A stretch of DNA of 64,000 nt from JALSNL01 sp036479585 (GCA_965224785.1 OZ245062.1:1116001-1180000), one strand, 5' to 3'. Counted from the first letter of the stretch, positions 18,208 to 27,738 are shown. The notes: generated by a model from the sequence alone, not told the origin. Translations and numbers: made by a program.

Positions 18208-21200
18208 ATGCTAACCAAACTATCTAATCTTTGTAAACTACTTATTTTTTCACTAACTCTTTTCTTAAGTCTATCTGTTTTAGCACAGCAACAATCTGTT
18301 AGTACAACTACAAAAAGTAATTCTACTTTTGCTTTAAATAAGGCAAAGCAACCAGACGCACCAACAGCAATTGAAGAACATTTTTTTAATGGATTGAATG
18401 ATGATGATGAGCTAGGTAGATCTGTGGCTTCTGCCGGAGATGTAAACGGAGATGGTTATGATGATCTGATTATAGGTGCTCCAAAATTTGATGACGGTGC
18501 AAGTGCTGATGTTGGGAGAGCATACATTTATTATGGTGGTAATATAATTGACAATTCTGTCGATGTTATACTAACTGGTGATGGAACAGTTAACTTTTTT
18601 GGTATTTCAGTTTCTACAGCTGGAGATGTAAATGGAGATGGGTATGCAGACGTTATAGTAGGGAGTAGTAGCTCTTCTACGGGTAAATGTTATATCTTTT
18701 TTGGCGGAGTTAGTATGAACAATGCTGTAGATGTTACAATGAGTAATATTGGTAATTTTGGTGAGTCTGTTTCAGATGCTGGAGATGTAAATGGAGATGG
18801 ATTTGATGATGTTATAGTAGGAGCTTGGGCAGATAATAGTTTAACTGGTAAGAGTTACATTTTCTACGGTGGTTCTACTATGAATAATACAGCTGATGTT
18901 ATAATGAGTGAAGACCCAAGCAATGTATTTGGATGGTCTGTTTCTACTGCTGGAGATGTAAATGGAGATGGATTTAGTGATGTAATAGTAGGAGCTTGGG
19001 CAAATAATAGTAGTACTGGGAAAAGTTACATCTATTTTGGTGGAACTAGTATGAACAATATAGCTGATGTAACTATTAGCGGAGAAATTTCAGCAAATAA
19101 ATTTGGTGTCTCTGTATCAACAGCTGGAGATGTAAATGGAGATGGATTTAGTGATGTTATAATAGGAGCTGATGGAAATAATAGCTCTACTGGTAAGAGC
19201 TATATTTTCTTTGGTTCAACTTCATTAAGTAGTACTATAAATGCATCTTCTGCCAATGTAAAAATGAGTGGGGAAGCAACCAATGATTTGTTTGGTATAT
19301 CTGTCTCAATTGCTGGCGATGTAAATGGGGATGGCTATAGTGACGTTATTGTTGGAGCGGAAGGCAATAACAGTAGTACTGGAAAGAGCTATATTTTTTA
19401 TGGTGGTTCAAGTATGAATAATATAGCTGATATAGCAATAAGTGGAAAAAATTCAAATGACTTTTTTGGTCATTCAGTATCCAATGCTGGAGATATGAAT
19501 AGTGACGGATATAGTGATTTTATAATTGGAGCATATTGGAATGACGCAAATGGCAATAAGTCTGGAAGTGCATATCTTTATACAAACTCGCAGACCGGAG
19601 TAGATATTCCAGATAATCTTTTTCTGGGCATAAATGACAATGATAATTTTGGAAGATCAGTTTCTGATGTAGGTGATGTAAATAATGATGGGTATGACGA
19701 TTTTATTGTTGGAGCAGATGGGTACTTGAATGAAAGGGGAAGAGCATACATATATTTTGGTGGAGCTGATATGGATTATAAAGCGGATATTATATTAACT
19801 GGTGAAAACACTGGTGATAGATTTGGTTTTTCAGTTTCTGGTGCAGGAGATGTGAATAATGATGGTATTGACGATGTAATTGTAGGAGCTATTGGATTTA
19901 ATGGTTCTGCCGGGAAAGCGTATGTTTATTTTGGAGGATTAAACATGAATAATGTACCTGACGTACTGATACCTGGTCAATTTCCTGGAGATAATTTTGG
20001 ATGGTCTGTCTCTTCCGCCGAAAATGTAAATAATGATTTGTACGACGACTTTATTGTTGGAGCTCCTAATTATAATGACGGAGGAAGCTCTGATGCTGGA
20101 AGAGTATATATTTACTTTGGCGGTAGTTCTGTAAATAATTTTCCAAATGTTATTATGACTGGTGAAGATGCTTTTGATTATTTTGGTTTTTCTGTTTCTA
20201 ACGCTGGCAATGTAAACGACGATAACTATAGTGATGTAATTGTTGGAGCCTATGGGCATGATAACGCTATTAGTAATAGTACTGGGAAAAGCTATATTTA
20301 TTTTGGTGGTTCATCAATGAATAGTACGGCTGATGTTACTATGTTTGAAGGAGACCATAGTTTTAAACTTGGTTATTCTGTTTCCTCAGCGGGTGATGTA
20401 AATGGAGATGGAGTAAGTGATGTGATCGTCGGAGCTATTATTGCAGGAGGGAATATATTTTCTGGTGGCAGAGGTAAAAGTTTTATTTATTTTGGTGCTT
20501 CAAGTATGAACAATGGAGTTGATGTTGTTCTAAATGCTCCAATTCGAATGAGAAATTTTGGTCGATCGGTCTCCACAGCTGGTGATGTAAACGGTGATGG
20601 ATATAGTGATGTTGTTGTTAGTGCAAAAGGTTTCTACTCAACTGGTAGTTGGCCTACTACTGTAATACATCCTGATACAAATGGGAGCTTCATTTTTTTT
20701 GGTGGATCAAATATGGATGATATTGAAGATGTAACGATGACAAGTAAAACTATTGTTGATGAATTTGGTTATTCAGTTTCTAAAGCTGGAGATATAAATG
20801 GTGATGGACTTAGCGATGTTATTATTGGAGATTATTTGAATGATAACATAGGTAGTAATAGAGGTAGTGCTAATTTATATTTATCATCATGGCCGCAACC
20901 TTCTACTGTTATGGTAGATGCTAAAATATATTTAGAAGGACCTTACGGTAGTCCAGATATGAGTACAGCCATACATAGTAGTATCCCAAATGATTCACCT
21001 TATGGAGTTGACCCACAAAATGTAAATCCAATTCCACCAAATGTTGTTGATTGGGTATTAGTAGAATTAAGAAATAAAATAGACCCAACAATTTTAGAAG
21101 GCTCTCGTTCTGCCTTTGTACTTAGTGATGGAACTGTAGTTGATACAGATGGAAGTAGTTCAGTCTCATTCCCAGGAGTGCTTCATACAAAATACTATAT

Positions 21201-21261
21201 TGTAATTAAACACAGAAACCACTTAGGTGTAATGAGTTCAACAGCTGTAAATGTAAATTGA
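18208..21261 (+). CDS. Secreted FG-GAP protein, 14 divergent blades, no fibronectin region
   Basis: 1017 residues from the ATG at 18208. An earlier ATG at 18196 overlaps the position where the paralogues have their ribosome site, so the later one is chosen. Signal peptide LLIFSLTLFLSLSVLA, then QQQ. Fourteen blades are counted; blade 7 is again GDMN-type (GDMNSDGYSDFIIGA). Blades 8-11 have drifted (GDVNNDG, ENVNNDL, GNVNDDN), so some calcium sites may be weak. Unlike the two upstream paralogues, the shared C-terminal module (AKIYLEGPY, VDWVLVELR, VIKHRNHLGVMS) follows the propellers directly, without the fibronectin III-like region. Probable surface protein, same family. Confidence 0.9.
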   Translation: MLTKLSNLCKLLIFSLTLFLSLSVLAQQQSVSTTTKSNSTFALNKAKQPDAPTAIEEHFFNGLNDDDELGRSVASAGDVNGDGYDDLIIGAPKFDDGASADVGRAYIYYGGNIIDNSVDVILTGDGTVNFFGISVSTAGDVNGDGYADVIVGSSSSSTGKCYIFFGGVSMNNAVDVTMSNIGNFGESVSDAGDVNGDGFDDVIVGAWADNSLTGKSYIFYGGSTMNNTADVIMSEDPSNVFGWSVSTAGDVNGDGFSDVIVGAWANNSSTGKSYIYFGGTSMNNIADVTISGEISANKFGVSVSTAGDVNGDGFSDVIIGADGNNSSTGKSYIFFGSTSLSSTINASSANVKMSGEATNDLFGISVSIAGDVNGDGYSDVIVGAEGNNSSTGKSYIFYGGSSMNNIADIAISGKNSNDFFGHSVSNAGDMNSDGYSDFIIGAYWNDANGNKSGSAYLYTNSQTGVDIPDNLFLGINDNDNFGRSVSDVGDVNNDGYDDFIVGADGYLNERGRAYIYFGGADMDYKADIILTGENTGDRFGFSVSGAGDVNNDGIDDVIVGAIGFNGSAGKAYVYFGGLNMNNVPDVLIPGQFPGDNFGWSVSSAENVNNDLYDDFIVGAPNYNDGGSSDAGRVYIYFGGSSVNNFPNVIMTGEDAFDYFGFSVSNAGNVNDDNYSDVIVGAYGHDNAISNSTGKSYIYFGGSSMNSTADVTMFEGDHSFKLGYSVSSAGDVNGDGVSDVIVGAIIAGGNIFSGGRGKSFIYFGASSMNNGVDVVLNAPIRMRNFGRSVSTAGDVNGDGYSDVVVSAKGFYSTGSWPTTVIHPDTNGSFIFFGGSNMDDIEDVTMTSKTIVDEFGYSVSKAGDINGDGLSDVIIGDYLNDNIGSNRGSANLYLSSWPQPSTVMVDAKIYLEGPYGSPDMSTAIHSSIPNDSPYGVDPQNVNPIPPNVVDWVLVELRNKIDPTILEGSRSAFVLSDGTVVDTDGSSSVSFPGVLHTKYYIVIKHRNHLGVMSSTAVNVN

Positions 21262-21284
21262 GATAGATATGAGTATCAAGATAT

Positions 21285-21458
21285 GAGATGTGAGACAAAA
21301 ACAAAACCCTCAAGGGTACTGCTTTTTAACCTTGAGGGTTTTTTGTAACGTAGATTTTTAATCTGCAAGTTGAAATGTCTAAATAATAATAAACCATTTT
21401 GCTTTATTATTATGAATTCCAAATCGTCATTCAGTATTTTTTATTTCCAAAAAAAAAG
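21285..21458 (+). repeat. Duplicated 3' flanking segment, copy B
   Basis: Near-identical to 13545-13718, including terminator and palindrome. Confidence 0.85.
21303..21344 (+). terminator. Rho-independent terminator
   Basis: Stem AAAACCCTCAAGGGT / AACCTTGAGGGTTTT with T run, 41 nt after the stop; one mismatch compared with the copy at 13563. Confidence 0.8.
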
Positions 21459-21522
21459 TGAGACAAAAACTAAAACCATCAAGGAAACTACTTTTTACCC
21501 TTGATGGTTGCTTTCTAAAAAT

Positions 21523-21564
21523 TGAGTACTTCTACTCATTTACAATTAAGATAAAACATCTTAA
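21523..21564 (+). promoter_or_regulatory. Tandem palindromes upstream of S74 gene
   Basis: TGAGTA-CTTC-TACTCA (21523-21538) then perfect TTAAGAT-AAAAC-ATCTTAA (21546-21564). Same arrangement as at 13832 and 23451. Confidence 0.5.
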
Positions 21565-21625
21565 ATTAAAGGTGAATAATTTTAATATAACACCATTAAC
21601 ACGACGATAACTAATTTTGAAAAAT

Positions 21626-21746
21626 GTCATTCCGGTTCCCGCAGTTTCTTATGCGGGATACCGGAATCTCCAACTATAGCAAGAGATTCCGGTCTTGCAA
21701 AGAATGCCACACCCAACAAGATGGTGGGCAGGCAAATCGGAATGAC
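21626..21746. repeat. Dispersed palindromic element, GTCATTCCGG family, copy 2
   Basis: GTCATTCCGG at the left end, TCGGAATGAC at the right, inner ACCGGAATC/GATTCCGGT. Sits between the upstream palindromes and the start of the S74 gene. Confidence 0.7.
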
Positions 21747-21831
21747 AGCATACTTAAGTCTGAGATAATAAATATCGTTCTATTACCACATGTTTAATAC
21801 TTAATTTTTTTTAATTTCAATAGGAGTTCCA

Positions 21832-23331
21832 ATGTTATATAAACGTAACAATATTTATATGGGGATTATCTTTTTTCTGACCTTTGTCTTTTCAAATACT
21901 TATGCACAAGTAGATAAAACCAACCAAAAACAAATTGATGCCCAAGACACAACGCAACATTCAGCCACCACACCCAACGCACCACAAGTGGAAGGGGATA
22001 AAGTAATAATAAAAGCTGGTTCAACAATACTAATGGAAGTAGAAGACGAAGGCACAGCTGGCTCTATAAAGCTTGAAGATGCCGGAGCAGTTTCTCAAAA
22101 ACCAAATAAACTTTATAACAATGGTGGAAAATTATATTGGGGTAGTGAACAAATTAAGACAGCTAGTTTTACTAGTAACGACTGGACAATATCTGGTAAT
22201 AATATTTACAATGCAAATTCTGGTGATGTTGGTATTGGTACAACAAATCCTTTATCAAAATTAAGTGTGGGAGGAACTGGTTTTGGTAATGTAGCAATTT
22301 ATGGGGAAACATCTGACAATTCTAGTAGTGCAGTTTATGGGGTTGCATCAAATATTGGCAACACTGTAAACATTGGCGGTTCGTTTAGAGCATATGGCTT
22401 GCATGGACAGGGAGTTAGTGGTAGAGCAACAAACACTGGCACTGGCACAAACTATGGTGGTTATTTCACTTCAAGTAGTTCGTCTGGTAATGGTGTTTTT
22501 GGGTGGGCATCAAATAATGGAGATTACACAAATACGGGAGGTTTTTTTATTTCAAATGGAAGTGCTGGTCAAGGAGTTTATGGAGAAGCAAGTGGTGATA
22601 ATGGAAGAGGAGTTTTTGCACAAGCAAATGGTGTTAACGGTAGGGGGGGGATGTTTAGATCAACCGGTACAAGTGGAATAGGAATTTATGCATCATCTAC
22701 GCACCATCTAGCTGGACAATTTGAGGGTGATGTTTACTTTAATGGAAAAGTTGGTATTGGTGAAATAGCTCCAAGCTATAAGCTACACGTAGTTGATGAT
22801 AGTGGTGGAAAAGAAGTTGTAATGATACACAATACGAAAAAAGAAGCGGATTCAGATGGAATGATAATTAGAGCTGGAATAGACGTTGATCCAACTGATG
22901 AAACTGATTATATAATTTTCCAAGATGGTGATGGAACAACGATTGCCGTTATAGATGGTAACGGTGCTGGCGGAGTAGCATTTAGTCACACTTCAGATAG
23001 AAGACTAAAAACTAAAATAAGAGACTATACTGGAGCTTTAGAGAAATTATCACAATTACAAGTTAGAAAATACGAAAGAAAAACCGCACCAGGCAAAGAA
23101 CTTATTGGCTTGATTGCACAAGAGGTTCAAAAAGTATATCCCCAAATAGTTAGTGGCTCACCTGATGGTGATTTGAAAAGTGAACCAATGATGGTTGACT
23201 ATGGAAGAATAACACCTTTATTAATAAAAGCTATACAAGAGCAACAAAGTAAAATTGAGATGTTAGAAAAAAAACTTACAGAGCTAAGTAAATATATTGG
23301 TAGTGATAAATTCTCAAATGTAAGTAGGTAG
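21832..23331 (+). CDS. Secreted fibre-like protein with C-terminal S74 self-cleaving chaperone
   Basis: 499 residues. Signal peptide (MGIIFFLTFVFSNTYA, then QVD). An N-terminal segment shared with the S74 gene at 27833 (GDKVIIKAGSTILMEV, DWTISGNNIYNANSG, VGIGTTNPL) is followed by glycine-rich repeats (YGGYFTSSSSSGNGVFG, GVYGEASG) and then a second VGIGE head. The C-terminal ~115 residues are a peptidase S74/endosialidase-type intramolecular chaperone: HTSDRRLKTKIRD (cleavage expected before Ser388), IGLIAQEVQKVYP, VDYGRITPLLIKAIQEQ, ending in a coiled coil. Such domains trimerise a beta-structured stalk and then cleave off. AATAGGAGTTCCA precedes the ATG. A G8 tract lies inside the gene. Confidence 0.88.
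   Translation: MLYKRNNIYMGIIFFLTFVFSNTYAQVDKTNQKQIDAQDTTQHSATTPNAPQVEGDKVIIKAGSTILMEVEDEGTAGSIKLEDAGAVSQKPNKLYNNGGKLYWGSEQIKTASFTSNDWTISGNNIYNANSGDVGIGTTNPLSKLSVGGTGFGNVAIYGETSDNSSSAVYGVASNIGNTVNIGGSFRAYGLHGQGVSGRATNTGTGTNYGGYFTSSSSSGNGVFGWASNNGDYTNTGGFFISNGSAGQGVYGEASGDNGRGVFAQANGVNGRGGMFRSTGTSGIGIYASSTHHLAGQFEGDVYFNGKVGIGEIAPSYKLHVVDDSGGKEVVMIHNTKKEADSDGMIIRAGIDVDPTDETDYIIFQDGDGTTIAVIDGNGAGGVAFSHTSDRRLKTKIRDYTGALEKLSQLQVRKYERKTAPGKELIGLIAQEVQKVYPQIVSGSPDGDLKSEPMMVDYGRITPLLIKAIQEQQSKIEMLEKKLTELSKYIGSDKFSNVSR
22643..22650 (+). repeat. G8 homopolymer inside S74 gene
   Basis: Eight consecutive G in an AT-rich coding region (codons AGG GGG GGG). Slippage here would truncate the protein before its S74 chaperone. 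Confidence 0.7.
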
Positions 23332-23629
23332 TTTTTTAGTATCAAGAATCAAGATGTGAGAATCAAGACAGAGAAACAAAACTAACAGATTGTCAATTAA
23401 GTTTAATTACTAAGGTAACTGTATTTAATCTTAATGCTTACTTTTAAAAATGAGTAGTTCTACCTATATCTAATTAAGATAAAACATCTTAAATTTAAGG
23501 TGAATATTTTTAGTTTCTTAAACTTTTTAGAATTTTAATAAATTATCAATACCAAATGTTGCAAGGAAAAAATATCAAAATGTTCATAAAAAAAACAATT
23601 AATAAAACCAAAATTCAATGGGGGATCTA
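23332..23629. other. Intergenic region before phospholipase C-like gene
   Basis: 298 bases with no gene. Contains the regulatory palindrome pair (23451-23492). No clear terminator for the S74 gene was seen. Confidence 0.5.
23451..23492 (+). promoter_or_regulatory. Tandem palindromes upstream of phospholipase C-like gene
   Basis: TGAGTAGTTCTACCTATATC (23451-23470) then perfect TTAAGAT-AAAAC-ATCTTAA (23474-23492), about 140 nt before the start. Confidence 0.5.
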
Positions 23630-26600
23630 ATGAATTCTGATAGTAAAAAATCTTTTCGATACAAAATAAATTTTTCAAGTTTAATATTAGCTGTTGTACT
23701 AATGTTTATAGCTAATAATACTTTTGCTTGGAAACCAGTTACACATGTGTATCTTGCCTTACAAACTCTTGATGAAATATTAAGTAGTACAACAAGATTT
23801 GGAAACAGTAAACCTGTTGGCTTTGTACCTATTTATAAAGTGAATTATAGTACTGGAATTGTTGATACATCTGTAATTGGATTTTATCCGGTAGAGCCAA
23901 AATTATTAAGAGCTTTACAAAACCATCGTTCAGAATTTATTGCAGGGGTTATTGGTCCGGATGGATATCCTGATATGGTAACCGGACAAGGACGTGTTCA
24001 TGTAGAAACTCCAGTTTATACAACAAAGTGGCTCGACTATCTTTGGGATAAAGCACAAACTGATGAGGATGAAGTTTTAGCTTTTGTAACTGGTTATATA
24101 ACCCACGCAGCTGGCGATATGTTTATGCATACTTTTGTTAATCATTATGCTGGTGGTCCTTTCGATTTTGTAAGTTCTAATATGGTAAGACATATACTTT
24201 TAGAAGGTTACGTTGCTAAACGTGCTCCCAGTTTGGATGCCGATTTATTCAATCTTTCAATTTCTAACAAAGTAACTAATTTTATTTATAAATATCTTGT
24301 TGATGCTAGTAAGGGTACTTACTTACAAGAATCACTTTTTAGTGTATCTCAACTTTCTTCTGCATCAATATCACAACGTGCATCTGTGCCATTAATCTAT
24401 TCAATGTTAAAAGATGGTTTAAAAGATCAAGTAGATTTTTATGATAAAAGAATTAGGGAATATGATTTGTTGATAGCGGAAAAGAGAAGTGCTGCTGAGG
24501 ATTGTGGTGAAATTACAAATCTACTTTGCGCACCACTATATGTTGAAATGAATTTAGTAATAGCTGATAAGGCATTATATGAATCTACAAATTTTGTTCA
24601 AACTGAATATTTGAGGACTTGGGTTGCAAATATAGAAAAGGGTTTAAAAGCTTGGCCAGCAGTTAACCACGAAATAGCAAAAGCATTATTCTTTAATAGT
24701 GAAGGTATAGATTTATCAAAAGCAGATAGCTTAGCTAACGACTTTAAAAATAGACATTTGCTTGCAATGTCAGGAATCCCTGAAGCTGTTGGTGGTACTT
24801 TACTTTTTATTGAAGCTATGAAAGAAATGATTTTCCCAAATGAGATACGTGAACAAATAGAGGAAATAAAAGCTCATCTTTTGGATCAAATGCTTGGTCT
24901 GGTTTATCCAGGATTAACTAGAGAAAGGATTGAAACTTTTTTCAAAAACCCTGAACTTCATCTTGAAGCTACTTTAGCTGCTCCCGATCCTTTGCTTAAA
25001 GGAATTTCTCATGCTATTACTTTAACAAATCTTAATAAAAATATACTTGGTCTTGAAGATATTGGTTATCAAAATCCTAATGAACGGTTTGACCCTTATG
25101 TTTTCCCCACTGCGTTTAATACAATTACAATGACTAAATTATTGATGATAAGTGAGGAAGGTATTACACAACTAGTTAGTGATATAGGTTGCACTGATGA
25201 TGAGTGTGAAGTTGTTGGTGCAAATGCTATGCTTGGTTTTATAAAATCATTGGATGGAGACAATGCCTGGAGAAGAGCAGATGGTGTAGATTGGCAACCG
25301 GAACTTAACGAAGCACAAATGGTTTTCGCTTCTTGCGATGCCTTCTCAAAATTGTTTCTAAAACAAATGGGCGATAATGAATTCTGTCCTACACAATTAG
25401 CTACACCGCAAATTACACCAGAGAGTGGTGAGTTTAACCAACCGATTACTGTAGCAATGAATCATACAGAACCGGGAACAAAAATATATTATACAGTTAG
25501 CGAAACCAATGCTCCTTTTTTTCCTTCCGATGATCCTAACGATAGTCGATCACACTTATATTCAGATGCATTTCAAATTGCGGCTATATCAACTGGTGAA
25601 GCACGACCTTTAGTATATAGGGCAAAGGCATTTAAGAATGGTTTTGTTTCAAGTAATGTTACCGAAGCAGAATTTACAGTTGACGCAAAATTAATTACTC
25701 CTATTCTTTTCCCAAATGGAGGAGACTTTAGCGGATTTGTAAATGTCACCATCACTGTTCAAAATGGTGTAACAGCATTTTATACTACCAATGGAACAAC
25801 ACCAGATTTTAATTCAACAAGATATACTGGACAGTTTAATCTTGGAATTGGTGAACATATTGTGAAAGCAATAGGTTATAGAATTGGTTACACCCAAACT
25901 AATATTATTACAAAAATTTTCAATGTGTATAATTCCAACACAGATAGAGTTGCAGATGTAGAATTTACCCCTTTTAGTTCAGGGAATTTTACAACTTCTG
26001 TTTTGGTTAAAATGTTATCTCGTACACAGAATTCAGAGGTTAGATACACAATCGCAAAAGATCAAGTTCCTCCGGACCCCACAGATATTTCTCAAGAATT
26101 TACAGCTCCATTTACACTTGAATTAGGAAATTGGTTTATACGAGCGAAAGCTTTTAAAACTGGTTTGCCGCCAAGTAATCTAAATCAAATTAATTATAAT
26201 ATTAGTAACCCACTTGGTATAGTTAACAATCCGGTAATTGAACCAAATGGAGGTCTGTTCTTTAATGATGTTGATATTACTCTAACATCTACAACAACTC
26301 CGGCAACGGCTGGTATTAGAATTTTTTATACAACCGATGGAACGGAGGTTATTGTTGATCCGCAAAAGGCTGGGAATTATAAAAATAAACCTTTTAAATT
26401 AAGACGTTCATCCAAAGTAAGAACAGCAGCTGGGAGATTATTTTTTACAGAGAGTAATGAAACATCAGCCGACTTTACTTTGCAATGTGCAACTCCAACA
26501 GTTACACCAGCAAGCGGTACTTCATTAGATTCAATTGAAGTGGTTATGAGTTCGGAAACTAATAATGCAAAACTATATTATACAACAGATGGCTCTGAAC

Positions 26601-27553
26601 CTAATGAAGAATCTACACGTTATACAGATCCGTTTTATTTAACTAATAGTGCAACACTTAAAATTAGAGGATTTAAAAATGGATATTCACCGAGTAATTC
26701 TGCATCAGTTAATTTTACAATATTAAATTCTGCAATTGCACAAATTACAAAACATCCAATTAGTCAATCGCCAATAGTGGGTAGTGCAGTAAAGCTTTAT
26801 GTTAAATATACTGGAACGCCTAAACCACAAGTGCAATGGCAATTTAATAATGTAAATATCTCTGGAGCAACTAGTGACACTTTAATATTAAACAATGTAA
26901 AATTAAATGAATCTGGGAATTACCGTGCCATAGTATCTAACGCAAGTGGGGCAGTTACAAGTAATGATGGAATTTTGAATGTACTAGAAACACCAGTTCC
27001 CCCAGTAATATTAGTACAACCAATAGACCTAATTGCTAACGAAGGGGACAGTACTACTTTTAGCATTGTAACAAGTGGCATTCCAAAACCGACATATCTT
27101 TGGTTTAGAAATGGCTCACCTCTTAATGCACAGATTGGGGACAGATTAACTTTTGCTAATACTAATTTGTCTCACGTTGGAGATTACCAAGTACAAGTTT
27201 CTAATAGTGCAGGTTTACTTCTAAGCGATCAAGTAATGCTAACAGTTAATTTAGCAACCGGAGTAAGTAGTGAAGGTTCTGAAATTCCAAACAAATTTGA
27301 ATTGTTTCAAAACTATCCTAATCCATTTAACCCGACAACAACAATTTCTTTTGCTATTGCAAAACTTACAGATGTGAAAGTTTCGTTGTATGATATTTTA
27401 GGAAGAGAAATTGCAATTTTAGTTGAAGAAACTTTACCAGCCGGAAATTACAAAACTATATTTGATGCAACCGGATTAGCAAGTGGCACATATTTCTATA
27501 GAATGGAAACAAAAGAATATGTAATGACAAAAAAGATATTGTTTATTAAATAG
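23630..27553 (+). CDS. Secreted zinc-dependent phospholipase C-like protein with chitobiase-like, Ig-like and T9SS domains
   Basis: 1307 residues from the ATG at 23630, preceded by GGGGA; an ATG at 23618 overlaps that site and is rejected. Signal peptide ends NNTFA before the mature WKPVTH, which fits zinc PLC enzymes whose N-terminal Trp and His bind metal. The zinc PLC/S1-P1-like core is seen in HRSEFIAGVIGPDGYPD and YITHAAGDMFMHTFVNHY (about residues 156-173). Residues ~590-1030 hold four chitobiase/FN3-like repeats (TKIYYTVSETNAPF, AFYTTNGTTPDFNSTRY, KLYYTTDGSEPNEEST). Then two Ig-like domains (NESGNYRAIVSNASG, HVGDYQVQVSNSAG) and a canonical T9SS type A domain (FQNYPNPFNPTTTI, SLYDILGREI, GTYFYRM). 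Substrate could be a phospholipid or another phosphodiester. Confidence 0.88.
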   Translation: MNSDSKKSFRYKINFSSLILAVVLMFIANNTFAWKPVTHVYLALQTLDEILSSTTRFGNSKPVGFVPIYKVNYSTGIVDTSVIGFYPVEPKLLRALQNHRSEFIAGVIGPDGYPDMVTGQGRVHVETPVYTTKWLDYLWDKAQTDEDEVLAFVTGYITHAAGDMFMHTFVNHYAGGPFDFVSSNMVRHILLEGYVAKRAPSLDADLFNLSISNKVTNFIYKYLVDASKGTYLQESLFSVSQLSSASISQRASVPLIYSMLKDGLKDQVDFYDKRIREYDLLIAEKRSAAEDCGEITNLLCAPLYVEMNLVIADKALYESTNFVQTEYLRTWVANIEKGLKAWPAVNHEIAKALFFNSEGIDLSKADSLANDFKNRHLLAMSGIPEAVGGTLLFIEAMKEMIFPNEIREQIEEIKAHLLDQMLGLVYPGLTRERIETFFKNPELHLEATLAAPDPLLKGISHAITLTNLNKNILGLEDIGYQNPNERFDPYVFPTAFNTITMTKLLMISEEGITQLVSDIGCTDDECEVVGANAMLGFIKSLDGDNAWRRADGVDWQPELNEAQMVFASCDAFSKLFLKQMGDNEFCPTQLATPQITPESGEFNQPITVAMNHTEPGTKIYYTVSETNAPFFPSDDPNDSRSHLYSDAFQIAAISTGEARPLVYRAKAFKNGFVSSNVTEAEFTVDAKLITPILFPNGGDFSGFVNVTITVQNGVTAFYTTNGTTPDFNSTRYTGQFNLGIGEHIVKAIGYRIGYTQTNIITKIFNVYNSNTDRVADVEFTPFSSGNFTTSVLVKMLSRTQNSEVRYTIAKDQVPPDPTDISQEFTAPFTLELGNWFIRAKAFKTGLPPSNLNQINYNISNPLGIVNNPVIEPNGGLFFNDVDITLTSTTTPATAGIRIFYTTDGTEVIVDPQKAGNYKNKPFKLRRSSKVRTAAGRLFFTESNETSADFTLQCATPTVTPASGTSLDSIEVVMSSETNNAKLYYTTDGSEPNEESTRYTDPFYLTNSATLKIRGFKNGYSPSNSASVNFTILNSAIAQITKHPISQSPIVGSAVKLYVKYTGTPKPQVQWQFNNVNISGATSDTLILNNVKLNESGNYRAIVSNASGAVTSNDGILNVLETPVPPVILVQPIDLIANEGDSTTFSIVTSGIPKPTYLWFRNGSPLNAQIGDRLTFANTNLSHVGDYQVQVSNSAGLLLSDQVMLTVNLATGVSSEGSEIPNKFELFQNYPNPFNPTTTISFAIAKLTDVKVSLYDILGREIAILVEETLPAGNYKTIFDATGLASGTYFYRMETKEYVMTKKILFIK

Positions 27554-27587
27554 AATATTGAATAATTTTGAATTATTCAAATCATGT

Positions 27588-27620
27588 AACCGCAGACTTC
27601 ACGTCTGCGGTTTTTTTTTA
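27588..27620 (+). terminator. Rho-independent terminator
   Basis: 10-bp stem AACCGCAGAC / GTCTGCGGTT followed by nine T, 35 nt after the T9SS gene. Confidence 0.9.
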
Positions 27621-27678
27621 TTTTTTTTATTAAGGATTGCAATAATTTATATTTGAACAAACTCTCTTATGTATTTTT

Positions 27679-27720
27679 CCTTTATCTCCTTTATCTCCTT
27701 TATCTCCTTTATCTCCTTTA
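27679..27720 (+). repeat. 9-bp tandem repeat (TTTATCTCC) in a promoter region
   Basis: Four complete TTTATCTCC units (27681-27716) flanked by partial ones, about 115-150 nt upstream of the S74 gene at 27833. Confidence 0.85.
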
Positions 27721-27722
27721 TA

Positions 27723-27738
27723 TGTGTTTTATATCACA
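27723..27738 (+). promoter_or_regulatory. CRP/FNR-like site TGTGT-N6-TCACA
   Basis: TGTGTTTTATATCACA, directly after the 9-bp repeat and 95 nt before the S74 gene. The same half-sites occur at 39061. Confidence 0.45.

Noticed and set aside
1050..21200. Regularly spaced short DNA repeats resembling a CRISPR or satellite array
   Set aside because: They are FG-GAP codons in open frames with 180-220 bp spacing and protein-level conservation; no cas genes or unique spacers.
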